Positions 26,175-34,492 are shown, counted from the first letter of the stretch. The stretch: DNA of 64,000 nucleotides from an uncultured bacterium (GCA_934621605.1 CAKTUZ010000008.1:26524-90523), one strand, 5' to 3'. Notes: a model not told the origin generated them from the sequence alone. Program-made: numbers and translations.

Positions 26175-27284
26175 TTACTCTCCTTCTTGTTTAGCTGCTT
26201 CGGCGGCTTGTTTTTTGGCCGCTTCGGCGGCAGCGCTGGATTCGCTCTTAATATCGATATGCCAACCGGTAAGTTTGGCAGCCAGACGGGCGTTTTGACC
26301 TTCGCGACCGATAGCCAAAGGCAGTTGCTGATCGGGAACGATTACCACAGCATTGTTCTGCTCTTTGTTGGGGATAACTTTGGTAACTCGACTGGGTTGC
26401 AAAGCATTGGCAATAAACTCTTCAATATTGTCAGACCAAGGAATAACGTCAATCTTTTCGTTGCGCAGTTCTTCGACAATGCCCTGAACGCGGCTGCCCT
26501 TGGGGCCTACGCAAGCTCCCACGGGATCTACGTTGGGATCGGTCGAGCGAACGGCAATCTTGGAGCGTAAGCCGGCTTCACGCACGACAGCTTTAATTTG
26601 GACTACGCCTTTTTCAATCTCGGGTACTTGAGTTTCGAAGAGGCATTTAAGCAAACCGGGGGAGGAACGGGACAAAATAATTTGCGGGCCGTGCGGGCCG
26701 TCCTTTACTTCAAGGACTAAAGCTTTAAGGCGATCTCCGACATGGAAGAATTCGTTGTGGGCTTGCTCCGAAGGAGGAATAATACCTTCGGCACGTCCTA
26801 AGTCGACGGTAATTTCGCGGCGCTCATGGCGAGTAACTGTACCGCTCATAAGTTTGCCACGTCTGTCGCTGAATTCGTCGCGGATAATATCGCGCTCAAA
26901 CTCACGCATACGTTGCAAAATAACTTGCTTGGCACTTTGGGCGGCAATACGGCCGAAGTTTTCGTTGGTGGTTTCGATATCGATCTCCATACCGACTTCA
27001 ACGTTGGGGGCCAGCTGCTCGGCTTCTTCAAGTTTAATCTCGCGGTTACTGTCCATTACTTCGGGGACGACAGTTTTGCGTAACCAAATATGCAAATCGG
27101 CAGTATCGCGATCCAATTCGACGATCACTTGTTGATTGGTGCCGTAATTGCGCTCATAGGCTTTCTGAAGGGCGTCTTCAATGGCCTCTATGATCTTCTC
27201 TTTGGGCAATTTGCGCTCGCGCTCGAGAGCATCGAGGGCCGCTAAGAGTTGTTCCCTTTGATCTTTACTCATCATCTCTGACAT
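26175..27284 (-). CDS. nusA: Transcription termination/antitermination protein NusA
   Basis: 369 aa, the short Firmicutes-type NusA. It has an N-terminal RNA-polymerase-binding domain, an S1 domain (LMSGTVTRHERREITVDLG), KH1 (DPVGACVGPKGSRVQGIVEEL) and KH2 (QLPLAIGREGQNARLAAKLTGW), then a short Ala/Lys/Glu tail in place of the acidic repeats of E. coli. ATG 27284 or the nearby in-frame ATGs (MSEMMSK) may be used. It follows rimP by 17 bp. Confidence 0.95.
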   Translation of the reverse strand: MSEMMSKDQREQLLAALDALERERKLPKEKIIEAIEDALQKAYERNYGTNQQVIVELDRDTADLHIWLRKTVVPEVMDSNREIKLEEAEQLAPNVEVGMEIDIETTNENFGRIAAQSAKQVILQRMREFERDIIRDEFSDRRGKLMSGTVTRHERREITVDLGRAEGIIPPSEQAHNEFFHVGDRLKALVLEVKDGPHGPQIILSRSSPGLLKCLFETQVPEIEKGVVQIKAVVREAGLRSKIAVRSTDPNVDPVGACVGPKGSRVQGIVEELRNEKIDVIPWSDNIEEFIANALQPSRVTKVIPNKEQNNAVVIVPDQQLPLAIGREGQNARLAAKLTGWHIDIKSESSAAAEAAKKQAAEAAKQEGE

Positions 27285-27301
27285 GATTACTGCGCTGCTC
27301 C

Positions 27302-27634
27302 TTAGTTTGGTTCAGTTCCGGCGGTCTCTTCGCAAGTATCGGGCGATGCGCTAGAGCCGGGCGAGGAAATTTCTAAATAATAGGTACCTTTTATCGGATC
27401 CAACTCATCTAAACGCTTGGACAAGGGACGATGTACTTGAGTACAATCTTCCAAAGTAACCGGAGCCGGAGGCTGAGTGGGATCTTTGGCTTTGTGATCT
27501 ACGGTTACTCTCAAATACCAAAGACCGTCCTCGCGAAGGTACTCGACATTTTTGACAATTAAGCCAAAAGGTTGAGCAACAAGGGCGGCTTCCGTGCGGA
27601 TTAAATTTAGTGTTTTCTCGCTTATTTTCGCCAA
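27302..27634 (-). CDS. rimP: Ribosome maturation factor RimP, C-terminally truncated
   Basis: 110 aa against about 150 for the family. The N-terminal alpha/beta domain is intact (VAQPFGLIVKNVEYLREDGLWYLRVTVDH, LEDCTQVHRPLSKRLDEL, YYLEISSPGS). After SSPG the family reads GLDRPL and continues into an SH3-like domain. Here the frame turns to SSASPDTCEETAGTEPN and stops. Shifting by one base gives LAHRPILAKRP, reminiscent of the expected LDRPL, but this frame runs into nusA. The start is TTG 27634 behind AAGGAAG. Confidence 0.85.
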   Translation of the reverse strand: MAKISEKTLNLIRTEAALVAQPFGLIVKNVEYLREDGLWYLRVTVDHKAKDPTQPPAPVTLEDCTQVHRPLSKRLDELDPIKGTYYLEISSPGSSASPDTCEETAGTEPN

Positions 27635-27706
27635 GTGGAACTTCCTTCAGAAATGCAAACAATCCCCAACCCGCCACCTGTACCTGTTAGCGAACTCCGC
27701 TTACAG

Positions 27707-27731
27707 AAAAAAAAGAGCGGACGAACCACTC
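27707..27731 (-). terminator. Intrinsic terminator in the rimP-nusA leader (possible attenuator)
   Basis: On the minus strand GAGTGG and CCGCTC form a 6-bp stem with loop TTCGT, followed by eight T. It lies between the promoter at 27769-27797 and the rimP start, so it can only act on rimP-operon leader RNA. Confidence 0.6.
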
Positions 27732-27768
27732 TCCTCACAAACTACAGAAGGCAAATTGAGATAGCTGA

Positions 27769-27797
27769 ACTATAACACAGAAAATTGCCAGGTGCAA
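27769..27797 (-). promoter_or_regulatory. Sigma70-type promoter of the rimP-nusA-infB operon
   Basis: On the minus strand TTGCAC, a 17-bp spacer and TATAGT. The predicted start is near 27762, about 130 nt before rimP. Confidence 0.65.
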
Positions 27798-27856
27798 GGC
27801 ATTGAGTTTGAAGGTATTGTTTGGAAAATTCTATTATTCTTCTAACGCTTAACCAC

Positions 27857-27918
27857 TTGTTTTGTGTGGGGCCAACAGTTATAAATTATAGGCGGGGGAG
27901 AGCGCTGGGAATGCGCTC
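27857..27918 (+). promoter_or_regulatory. groES promoter with downstream inverted repeat
   Basis: TTGTTT (27857-27862), 17 bp, TATAAA (27880-27885). Just downstream GAGCGC-N7-GCGCTC (27900-27918) forms a perfect short palindrome at the expected transcription start. No CIRCE element is present, so this could be an alternative operator. Confidence 0.5.
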
Positions 27919-28066
27919 ACATAGATTGCACACATAATGAAGGGGACTGGAGGTCTCCTTTTTGATAGTAACTGCAGTCTGGGAAAGCAAAAGAAATAGC
28001 AGCCTCAGGCTGCAGCGGGGGAGTGTTTTGGGGAGCGTGAGCATCCCAGACAATGGAGGTAAGAAA

Positions 28067-28354
28067 ATGTCTAGTATTCGTCCTTTAGGCGAGCGCATTA
28101 TTGTAAAGCCCGCGCCTTCTGAGGAAAAGACCGCTGGCGGTTTGTATATCCCTGAAACGGCCAAAGAAAAGCCCCAAAAGGGTGAAGTTATAGCCGTTGG
28201 CCCCGGTCGCAAATCTGAAGATGGCGAGTATCTTCCTATGGAAGTAAAAGTCGGCGACAAAGTTCTCTACGGTAAATATTCCGGTACCGAGCTTAAATTA
28301 GACGGCGAAGTTTACCTCATTATTAAAGAGAGTGATGTTTTGGCCGTTTTATAG
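28067..28354 (+). CDS. groES: Co-chaperonin GroES
   Basis: 95 aa, standard length. RPLGERIIVKPAPSEEKTAGG, the mobile-loop region TAGGLYIPETAKEKPQ and GKYSGTEL are typical. ATG 28067 has GGAGGT at 28055-28060. The frame is open upstream to 27962 but that part is non-coding in appearance. It caps the GroEL ring; groEL follows 88 bp downstream. Confidence 0.96.
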   Translation: MSSIRPLGERIIVKPAPSEEKTAGGLYIPETAKEKPQKGEVIAVGPGRKSEDGEYLPMEVKVGDKVLYGKYSGTELKLDGEVYLIIKESDVLAVL

Positions 28355-28442
28355 AATGCTGTCGCCGGGGGAGCGTAAGTGATTCTTTTGGGTGCAAGTT
28401 AAGTAACAATATTTTTTTATTAAAATCAGGAGACAAGTTATC

Positions 28443-30068
28443 ATGGCTGCAAAGCAGATTCTTTATTCTCAGGAAGCCCGCAAAGCTTTAGAGCTCGGCG
28501 CCAATGCCGTAGCCGACGCCGTAAAGATTACCCTCGGCCCGCGTGGTCGCAATGTGGTTCTGGATCGCAAGTTCGGTTCTCCCACCATCACCAATGACGG
28601 CGTCACCATTGCCAAAGAGATCGAGGTAGAGGATCCTTTCCAGAACATGGGCGCTCAGCTCGTTCGTGAAGTCGCTTCCAAGACTAATGATGTATCTGGC
28701 GACGGTACTACCACAGCTACCGTGTTGGCTCAGGCCATTATTCGCGAAGGTATGAAGAATGTTACCGCTGGGGCCAACCCTCTCTTCATTAAGCGTGGTA
28801 TTGAAGCTGCCGTCGAAGCTATCGTTGACGAAATTCATAAGATTGCCAAGCCCGTTGAGACTCGTGAAGCTACCGCTCAGGTAGCCATGATCTCCGCTAA
28901 TAACGACAAAGCTATCGGTGACATCATTGCTGAAGCCATGGCCAAAGTCGGTAAAGACGGCGTCGTCACTGTGGAGGAGTCCAAGACTATGCATACCAAC
29001 CTCGAGTATGTCGAAGGTATGCAATTTGACAAGGGTTATATCTCCCCTTACTTCGTAACCGATACCGACAAGATGGAAGCTGCCTTCAAAGAGCCTTATA
29101 TCCTTATTAGTGAGAAGAAGATTAGCTCTATTGCCGACATCGCTCCTATCTTGGAGAAGGTGGCCCGTGCCGGTCGTCCTATCGTTATTATTGCTGAAGA
29201 CGTCGATGGTGAAGGTTTAGCCGCTTTGGTACTCAATAAGTTGCGCGGTGTGCTCCAGGTTGCCGCTGTTAAGGCTCCCGGTTTCGGTGATAGACGCAAA
29301 GAAATGCTCAAAGATATTGCTATTCTGACCGGTGGTCAGGTTGTCAGCGACGACTTGGGCATTAAGATGGACAAAGTTACTTTGGAAATGCTTGGCCAGG
29401 CCAACAGTGTGCGTATCAGCAAAGAGGATACTACCATTGTTGATGGTCGCGGCGACAAAGAGCAGCTTAAAGCTCGCATTGAGCAAATTCGTCATCAGAT
29501 TGAAGCTTCTGATTCTTCCTTTGATCGTGAAAAACTCCAAGAGCGTTTGGCCAAGTTGCTCGGCGGCGTAGCCGTTATTCGTGTCGGTGCCGCTACCGAG
29601 ACCGAGCTCAAAGAGAAGAAACACCGCATTGAGGATGCTCTTTCCGCTACCCGCGCCGCTGTTGAAGAGGGTATCGTCCCTGGTGGCGGTTCTACTTTAG
29701 CTCACATTGCAGGCATTTTGGACAATATTGAACTCGAAGGCGATGAGGCCGTCGGTGTCGATATCGTTCGTCGTGCTTTGGATGTACCCGTAAAGGTTAT
29801 TGCCGAAAACGCCGGCCACGAAGGCTCCGTCGTAGCTGAAAAGGTAAAAGAGCTTCCTATGGGTCACGGCTTCGACGCCGCCAAGTGCGAATATGTCGAT
29901 ATGATGGCCGTCGGTATCGTCGACCCCGCCAAGGTTACTCGCTCTGCTTTGCAGAACGCCGCTTCTATTGCTGCTATGGTTCTCACTACTGAGACCTTAG
30001 TTACCGATCTTCCCGAAGGTAAAGAAGATAAGTGCCAAAAGGGCGGCTGCGGTTGCGGATGCCATTAA
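28443..30068 (+). CDS. groEL: Chaperonin GroEL with Cys-rich C-terminus
   Basis: 541 aa. ATP-binding and hinge motifs are intact: KITLGPRGRNVVLDRKFGSP, GDGTTTATVLAQ, VEEGIVPGGGSTL and GYISPYFVTD. The end is unusual: instead of GGM repeats it finishes KEDKCQKGGCGCGCH, with four cysteines and a terminal His inside the ring cavity. AGGAG precedes ATG 28443. It is followed by a strong terminator. Confidence 0.97.
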   Translation: MAAKQILYSQEARKALELGANAVADAVKITLGPRGRNVVLDRKFGSPTITNDGVTIAKEIEVEDPFQNMGAQLVREVASKTNDVSGDGTTTATVLAQAIIREGMKNVTAGANPLFIKRGIEAAVEAIVDEIHKIAKPVETREATAQVAMISANNDKAIGDIIAEAMAKVGKDGVVTVEESKTMHTNLEYVEGMQFDKGYISPYFVTDTDKMEAAFKEPYILISEKKISSIADIAPILEKVARAGRPIVIIAEDVDGEGLAALVLNKLRGVLQVAAVKAPGFGDRRKEMLKDIAILTGGQVVSDDLGIKMDKVTLEMLGQANSVRISKEDTTIVDGRGDKEQLKARIEQIRHQIEASDSSFDREKLQERLAKLLGGVAVIRVGAATETELKEKKHRIEDALSATRAAVEEGIVPGGGSTLAHIAGILDNIELEGDEAVGVDIVRRALDVPVKVIAENAGHEGSVVAEKVKELPMGHGFDAAKCEYVDMMAVGIVDPAKVTRSALQNAASIAAMVLTTETLVTDLPEGKEDKCQKGGCGCGCH

Positions 30069-30147
30069 TTAAATAGCTAGCGCTTCCAGGCGGTCGGTCG
30101 CTTATGTGTAGGCGTTCGCCGTCTGGTCTAGATGTGGCTTAATTAAA

Positions 30148-30193
30148 GAAAACCGTTTTTGTCGGTTTAGTACCGACAGAGGCGGTTTTTTTA
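30148..30193 (+). terminator. Terminator after groEL
   Basis: AAACCG/CGGTTT outer stem with inner TGTCGGT/ACCGACA stem, followed by TTTTTTT. The remainder of 30069-30454 shows no gene. Confidence 0.85.
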
Positions 30194-30454
30194 TCTGCTG
30201 GAAAAATACTTGTCGAAAGGGGCTGGCCCTCCAGAGGACTGTTTTTTACTATTGGCGCTTTTGTTCGGCTGAGCGTATATGAAATTTTGTCTATATACAT
30301 AAATAATGAGGTTATTTATGGAGATTGGCAAAAATTTGTCTTAAAATTGCAGTTGGCCGAGGGGGAAAATAGTACTGTTGACAAAAAACTTCCTTTCGTG
30401 ATTTTTGTAAAGTAAATTTTTATCATATACAAATTAATAGAGGAGGGGGCTTTT

Positions 30455-31792
30455 ATGCCCAAACTTTCTAATCTTGTAGCTGGGCGCCGCCCTTCAGCTA
30501 TTCGCAATGCTAGCTCAAAATTTGCAGAGCGAACGGACGGTTGCGAGGCCGTAAATGTCGCTATTGGCAACGTTTCCTTGCCCATGCATCCGGCTATGAT
30601 TGAACGCCTGAATAATTTAGATCGCCCTGATAGCCCTTTTTGTGACGGTATAGTTTGTTATGCGCCGACTGTCGGTATGCCCGAAACTTGCCAAGCTTTC
30701 GCCAATGTGTTGGAATGTAGCGGATTTAATGTAGAAAAATTGCATATACAAATAGTCGACGGCGGCAGCCAAGGCATGGAACTAATTATAGCCGGTTGCT
30801 GCGGAGATGTCGGTCAAGAGGATCGTCCAGTTTTATTGGTAGACGCTGCCTATACCAATTATCGCTCTTTTGCGCAGCGTCTAAACCGTCGTGTAGTTTC
30901 TATGGCTCGTCGTTTGGATAGTAGTGGCCACTTTAATTTGCCTTCTCTGCATGAAATTGAAAAGATTATCGTCAGAGAACATCCCGGCGCTTTGGTTATT
31001 ATTCCTTACGATAATCCTACAGGTCAGTTGTATACTCATCAAATGATCGTCGATTTCGCCAAGCTTTGCGTTAAGTATGATTTGTGGTTTGTTTCCGACG
31101 AGGCTTATCGCGAATTACATTATGTTAATGGAGTAACTGCTCCGATTAGTCTGTGGGGCGTTACCGAAGATGAAGTGCCCGGAATTATTGGTCACAGAGT
31201 TAGTATTGAGACTACTTCCAAAGCTTGGAACGGTTGTGGTCTGCGCGTGGGTGCTTTAGTTACCGACAGTGAAGAATTACACAAACGTTTGGTGGCGGAA
31301 AATACGGTAAATCTTTGTACTAATACTATCGGCCAGTGGATTTTCGGAGCTGTAGCCCATTTAAATAGCGAAGAAATTCATGCTTGGTTTAATAAACAGC
31401 GTCGCTATTATAAGCCTTTAATGCAAAACTTTAATCGCGATATGCGCCAAGCTTTACCTGGAGTAATCGTTAGCCGTGCCGACGCTTCTTTATACGAAGT
31501 GGTCGATTTCCGCGAAATTGTCAACGAAAAATTTAATACGGACGATTTTGTAGTGTGGTGCGCTTCCGAAGGTTATGTAGAGCGCGAAGGCAAAAAAGTT
31601 ACCTTGCTGACCGCTCCTATGGCTGAATTTTACAACGTGCCAAAGTTGGAAGATAATCTGGGACGCACCCAATTGCGCGTGGCTTTTGTAGAAACGCCGG
31701 CCAATTTGGCGCGAGTGCCTGATTTACTTAGCAGCTTGTTCCGCGAATATATGCGCTTGCACCCTGAATTGAAGAAAAAGAAAAATTATTAA
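30455..31792 (+). CDS. PLP-dependent aminotransferase, class I/II fold
   Basis: 445 aa behind AGAGGAGGG. Fold type I signatures: YDNPTGQLY (Asn/Pro binding the cofactor), SDEAYREL (Asp to the pyridine N) and ETTSKAWNGCGLRVG with Schiff-base Lys256. The C-terminal substrate Arg lies in RTQLRVAFVETP. It resembles aspartate/aromatic-type aminotransferases; the substrate cannot be fixed. Single-gene unit between two terminators. Confidence 0.85.
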   Translation: MPKLSNLVAGRRPSAIRNASSKFAERTDGCEAVNVAIGNVSLPMHPAMIERLNNLDRPDSPFCDGIVCYAPTVGMPETCQAFANVLECSGFNVEKLHIQIVDGGSQGMELIIAGCCGDVGQEDRPVLLVDAAYTNYRSFAQRLNRRVVSMARRLDSSGHFNLPSLHEIEKIIVREHPGALVIIPYDNPTGQLYTHQMIVDFAKLCVKYDLWFVSDEAYRELHYVNGVTAPISLWGVTEDEVPGIIGHRVSIETTSKAWNGCGLRVGALVTDSEELHKRLVAENTVNLCTNTIGQWIFGAVAHLNSEEIHAWFNKQRRYYKPLMQNFNRDMRQALPGVIVSRADASLYEVVDFREIVNEKFNTDDFVVWCASEGYVEREGKKVTLLTAPMAEFYNVPKLEDNLGRTQLRVAFVETPANLARVPDLLSSLFREYMRLHPELKKKKNY

Positions 31793-31843
31793 AACTAACA
31801 TATACGTTTTGTTGGCATTGATTCATCACCGATAGAGCACGAA

Positions 31844-31882
31844 CAGCCCATCTCGCCCAAAAGCATAGATGGGCTGCTTTGC
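31844..31882 (+). terminator. Terminator after the aminotransferase gene
   Basis: CAGCCCATCT (31844-31853) pairs perfectly with AGATGGGCTG (31867-31876), followed by CTTTGCTTTT. A similar stem (ACAGCC...GGCTGT) follows the toxin gene at 32487. Confidence 0.7.
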
Positions 31883-31918
31883 TTTTGTTATGAGAGGAAC
31901 AGCAATTGGTAAAGACAG

Positions 31919-31947
31919 TTGACGTACGTAAAAAAGTACGTTATTGT
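31919..31947 (+). promoter_or_regulatory. Promoter with overlapping palindrome for the toxin-antitoxin pair
   Basis: TTGACG (31919-31924), 17 bp, TATTGT (31942-31947). ACGTAC (31922-31927) and GTACGT (31936-31941) form a palindrome filling the spacer, a position suited to autorepression by the antitoxin. Confidence 0.65.
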
Positions 31948-31966
31948 TTTGCTGAGGTGATGAGTC

Positions 31967-32215
31967 ATGCTAAATACGAATGCCACAGCTTTTAGAAAAG
32001 ATATTTATAATATTCTTGCGCAGACCATTAAATATAATGAGCCGGTGTCTATATCAACTAAAGATGGTGAAGCCGTTCTTTTGAGCCGCTCGGACTATGA
32101 TAATCTAATGGAAACACTTTATTTAGTATCCATACCTGGGATGAGAGAAAAATTAATAGATGGAATGAATACTCCGCTTGAAGATTGTGTTGACGAAAAT
32201 TTAGTTGATTGGTGA
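31967..32215 (+). CDS. YefM/Phd-type antitoxin
   Basis: 82 aa. NATAFRKDIYNILAQTIKYN, PVSISTKDGEAVLLSRSDYDNLMETLYLV is the Phd/YefM fold, followed by an extended tail ending VDENLVDW that would wrap the toxin. It stops in TGATG shared with the toxin start. GAGGTG precedes ATG 31967. Confidence 0.88.
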   Translation: MLNTNATAFRKDIYNILAQTIKYNEPVSISTKDGEAVLLSRSDYDNLMETLYLVSIPGMREKLIDGMNTPLEDCVDENLVDW

Positions 32216-32478
32216 TGTTTAGAGTAATTTTTACTAAGACCGCTCTCAAAGATGTTGCGAATTTAAAAGCGGCGCGTTTAGATAAGAATGCTAAAGCTTT
32301 AATAGAAGTAATAAAAAATAATCCATATCAAATACCACCACCATACGAAAAGTTACTTGGTAGTTTATCTGGACTGTATTCTCGGAGGATAAATATTAAA
32401 CATAGGTTAGTGTATGAAGTATACGAACCGGAAGGGGTTATAAAAATTCTTTCCTTGTGGTCGCATTACGAACGATAA
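32215..32478 (+). CDS. YoeB-type toxin (mRNA interferase)
   Basis: 87 aa from ATG 32215, overlapping the antitoxin stop by one base. VIFTKTALKDVANLKAA, NPYQIPPPYEKLLGSLSGLYSRRINIKHRLVYEV and LSLWSHYER match YoeB/Txe, with Arg/His catalytic candidates near the end (HRLVYEV, SHYER). It is a ribosome-dependent RNase in the family. In-frame TTG/GTG codons lie just upstream; ATG gives the classic overlap. Confidence 0.88.
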   Translation: MFRVIFTKTALKDVANLKAARLDKNAKALIEVIKNNPYQIPPPYEKLLGSLSGLYSRRINIKHRLVYEVYEPEGVIKILSLWSHYER

Positions 32479-32486
32479 TATATAAA

Positions 32487-32526
32487 ACAGCCTATCTCGC
32501 TAAAAAAGCGCCGATGGGCTGTTTTT
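32487..32526 (+). terminator. Terminator after yoeB-like toxin
   Basis: ACAGCC (32487-32492) with GGCTGT (32517-32522) and an inner CGC/GCG stem, followed by TTTT. Confidence 0.6.
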
Positions 32527-32604
32527 ATGTTAGGCTCTAGCTTTATAACCTAAATTTTTGCTTTTAACATTGCCAATGTTATAGGTAATTTTTTATGTTA
32601 TAAT
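32522..32604 (+). repeat. 83-bp direct repeat, copy 1 (left of AbiE-like cassette)
   Basis: 77 of 83 positions match the copy at 34357-34439, the first 51 bases exactly. It contains AACATTGCCAATGTT (a palindrome) and ends in TATAAT (32599-32604), ten bases before the next start codon, so it also carries the likely promoter of the gene pair. Confidence 0.9.
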
Positions 32605-32613
32605 TAGCACGCT

Positions 32614-33570
32614 ATGGATTGTATTACGCGTTTGCTGGGAACTAAAGTAAAATGTGAGCTCTGGTCGCATGAAAAAGAGCTGCCTTATTTTATGTTGGAC
32701 TTTTATAGTTGCCAATTGGCCTCAATTGAAGGAGCAAAAGCTATATTTTTATATCCGAATTCAGCAGAAAATCTGGAGAGGCCAAATTCTATAAAGAAAA
32801 GGATAGCCAAAATTCAATCACTTGAGCCTTTGCCTGTCGTAATAGTCAGTAAAATGCTTACTAGATGGCATGTGCAAAGTTTTTTAAAAGACAGAATACC
32901 TTTTGTCATCCCTGAAAAGCAGATCTATTTGCCTTTTATTGGTGTAGCTTTGCAAAATAAATTTGCTGCAGAAAATAAAATAGTTGAAAGATTTCAACCA
33001 GCTGCACAAATGCTTTTTCTTAGTTACATGTATGGTACTTCGCAAGAATTACTTTTGAGTGCAGTTGCTAAACAAATTGGCTTTTCTGCTATGACTGCCA
33101 GTCGTGCTGCTAAACAATTGGAACAAACTGGCCTTTTTTATAGTTATAAATGTGGTGTTAATAAGCTAATAGGCAGCAAACTTAGTAGCGAAAAGTTAAA
33201 ATTATTTATAAAAATAAAGCCATTTTTAATTTCTCCAGTGAGAAAAAAAATTTATGTATGGAATAAAACTGAGTTGAGTTATTGGCCAATATCGAGCATA
33301 TCTGCTTTAGCTGAACATACTATGATTAATAGCTCGGAGACAAAATGCTATGCTGCTAGTTCTAGTTCAGCTTTTAAGAATGAACATTTTACAGAACAAT
33401 TAGTTGATGATAGCCAACAAAGTGAAGTTGAGATATGGAAGTACGACCCGCAGATTTTTGCTAGGAATGGTATTGTTGATGCTATCTCTTTAGCTATGTC
33501 TTTAAAAAATGAACAGGATGAGCGCATACAAAATGCTGTGGAAGAGCTGCTGTATAGAACTTTGAGGTGA
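32614..33570 (+). CDS. AbiEi-like antitoxin / winged-helix regulator
   Basis: 318 aa. The partner is a clear nucleotidyltransferase of the AbiEii kind, which makes this the cognate AbiEi-like protein. Residues ~130-175 form a winged helix (FLSYMYGTSQELLLSAVAKQ, FSAMTASRAAKQLEQTGLF), which could bind the palindrome just upstream. The rest shows no known motif. The start ATG 32614 has no Shine-Dalgarno and sits almost at the predicted transcription start, so translation may be near-leaderless. Gene order (antitoxin then toxin, 4-bp gap) matches type IV AbiE systems. Confidence 0.65.
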   Translation: MDCITRLLGTKVKCELWSHEKELPYFMLDFYSCQLASIEGAKAIFLYPNSAENLERPNSIKKRIAKIQSLEPLPVVIVSKMLTRWHVQSFLKDRIPFVIPEKQIYLPFIGVALQNKFAAENKIVERFQPAAQMLFLSYMYGTSQELLLSAVAKQIGFSAMTASRAAKQLEQTGLFYSYKCGVNKLIGSKLSSEKLKLFIKIKPFLISPVRKKIYVWNKTELSYWPISSISALAEHTMINSSETKCYAASSSSAFKNEHFTEQLVDDSQQSEVEIWKYDPQIFARNGIVDAISLAMSLKNEQDERIQNAVEELLYRTLR

Positions 33571-33574
33571 AAAA

Positions 33575-34330
33575 ATGGTGCCAGGTTTAGTAAGTTTTCA
33601 AGAATGGTTCTTAGATTTTGAAGAGCAGTATGTGATAATCGGCGGTACTGCATGTGAATTATTGATGAATGATGTTGGGTTAGAATTTAGAGCCACTAAA
33701 GATATAGATTTGGTTCTAATAGTGGAGGCTATAACTAAACAATTTGGTGAACGTCTGTGGGAATATGTTAAACAAGCTGGGTATGAACATATAAATAAAA
33801 GCACCAATCAGCCTCAGTTTTATCGCTTTTCAAAGCCCAAAAGCAACGCCTATCCCTATATGATTGAGTTATTCGCTAAAAACACGAATGTCGTATCTAT
33901 AGCAAACGATGCTGTGTTAGCTCCAATTCATTTTGATGATTCGTTATCTAGTTTATCGGCAATTTTGCTTAATGAAGAGTATTACGAACTTCTGCACAGA
34001 GGAAAAGTTTTAATTAATGGCCTTTCTGTTCTAGATGTTGGCTCCTTAATAATTTTTAAAGCAAAGGCTTGGTTAGACTTATCTAATAGGAAAGCCAAAG
34101 GGGAAAATATTGACAGCAAAGATATTCGCAAACACAGAAATGATATATTTAAACTTTCTAATTTGCTGACACCAAGCACCAGAGTAGTTGTATCTAGTCA
34201 GATAAAAAAAGAGTTTGAGTGCTTTCTTGAGTCAATGCAAACTGAAGATGTACAACTTAAACAACTGGGAATAAAGAGAGACAAAAGCACAGTTTTAAAA
34301 ACTTTGAGCGATTTATGCTGCATTTACTAA
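33575..34330 (+). CDS. AbiEii-like nucleotidyltransferase toxin
   Basis: 251 aa. YVIIGGTACELLM and RATKDIDLVLIVE are the G-G and D-x-D motifs of the DNA polymerase-beta-like nucleotidyltransferase fold; KAKAWLDLSNRKAKG fits the family's later Lys-rich motif. AbiEii proteins block growth by NTP transfer (tRNA targets have been shown for related MenT toxins). No other gene in the window resembles it. Confidence 0.75.
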   Translation: MVPGLVSFQEWFLDFEEQYVIIGGTACELLMNDVGLEFRATKDIDLVLIVEAITKQFGERLWEYVKQAGYEHINKSTNQPQFYRFSKPKSNAYPYMIELFAKNTNVVSIANDAVLAPIHFDDSLSSLSAILLNEEYYELLHRGKVLINGLSVLDVGSLIIFKAKAWLDLSNRKAKGENIDSKDIRKHRNDIFKLSNLLTPSTRVVVSSQIKKEFECFLESMQTEDVQLKQLGIKRDKSTVLKTLSDLCCIY

Positions 34331-34356
34331 TAAGCATAAAGCACCCGACAGCTGTT

Positions 34357-34439
34357 TTTTTATGTTAGGCTCTAGCTTTATAACCTAAATTTTTGCTTTT
34401 AACATTGATAATGTTATAAGCAATTTTTTATGCTATAAC
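34357..34439 (+). repeat. 83-bp direct repeat, copy 2 (right of AbiE-like cassette)
   Basis: Same sequence as 32522-32604 with six substitutions (GCC to GAT, GG to AG, T to C, and changes in the TATAAT box to CTATAAC). With copy 1 it brackets a 1.75-kb unit holding exactly the two AbiE-like genes. Confidence 0.9.
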
Positions 34440-34492
34440 CCATATTTAAGAGCGCTGTGTAAAAAATCTGTGCATTTTTAGCTCGTATCATA

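Noticed and set aside
27635..28442. CIRCE/HrcA operator for groESL
   Set aside because: The consensus TTAGCACTC-N9-GAGTGCTAA is absent.
28488..29624. Long open frames opposite groEL
   Set aside because: Shadows of a highly biased codon set; GroEL is certain on the plus strand.
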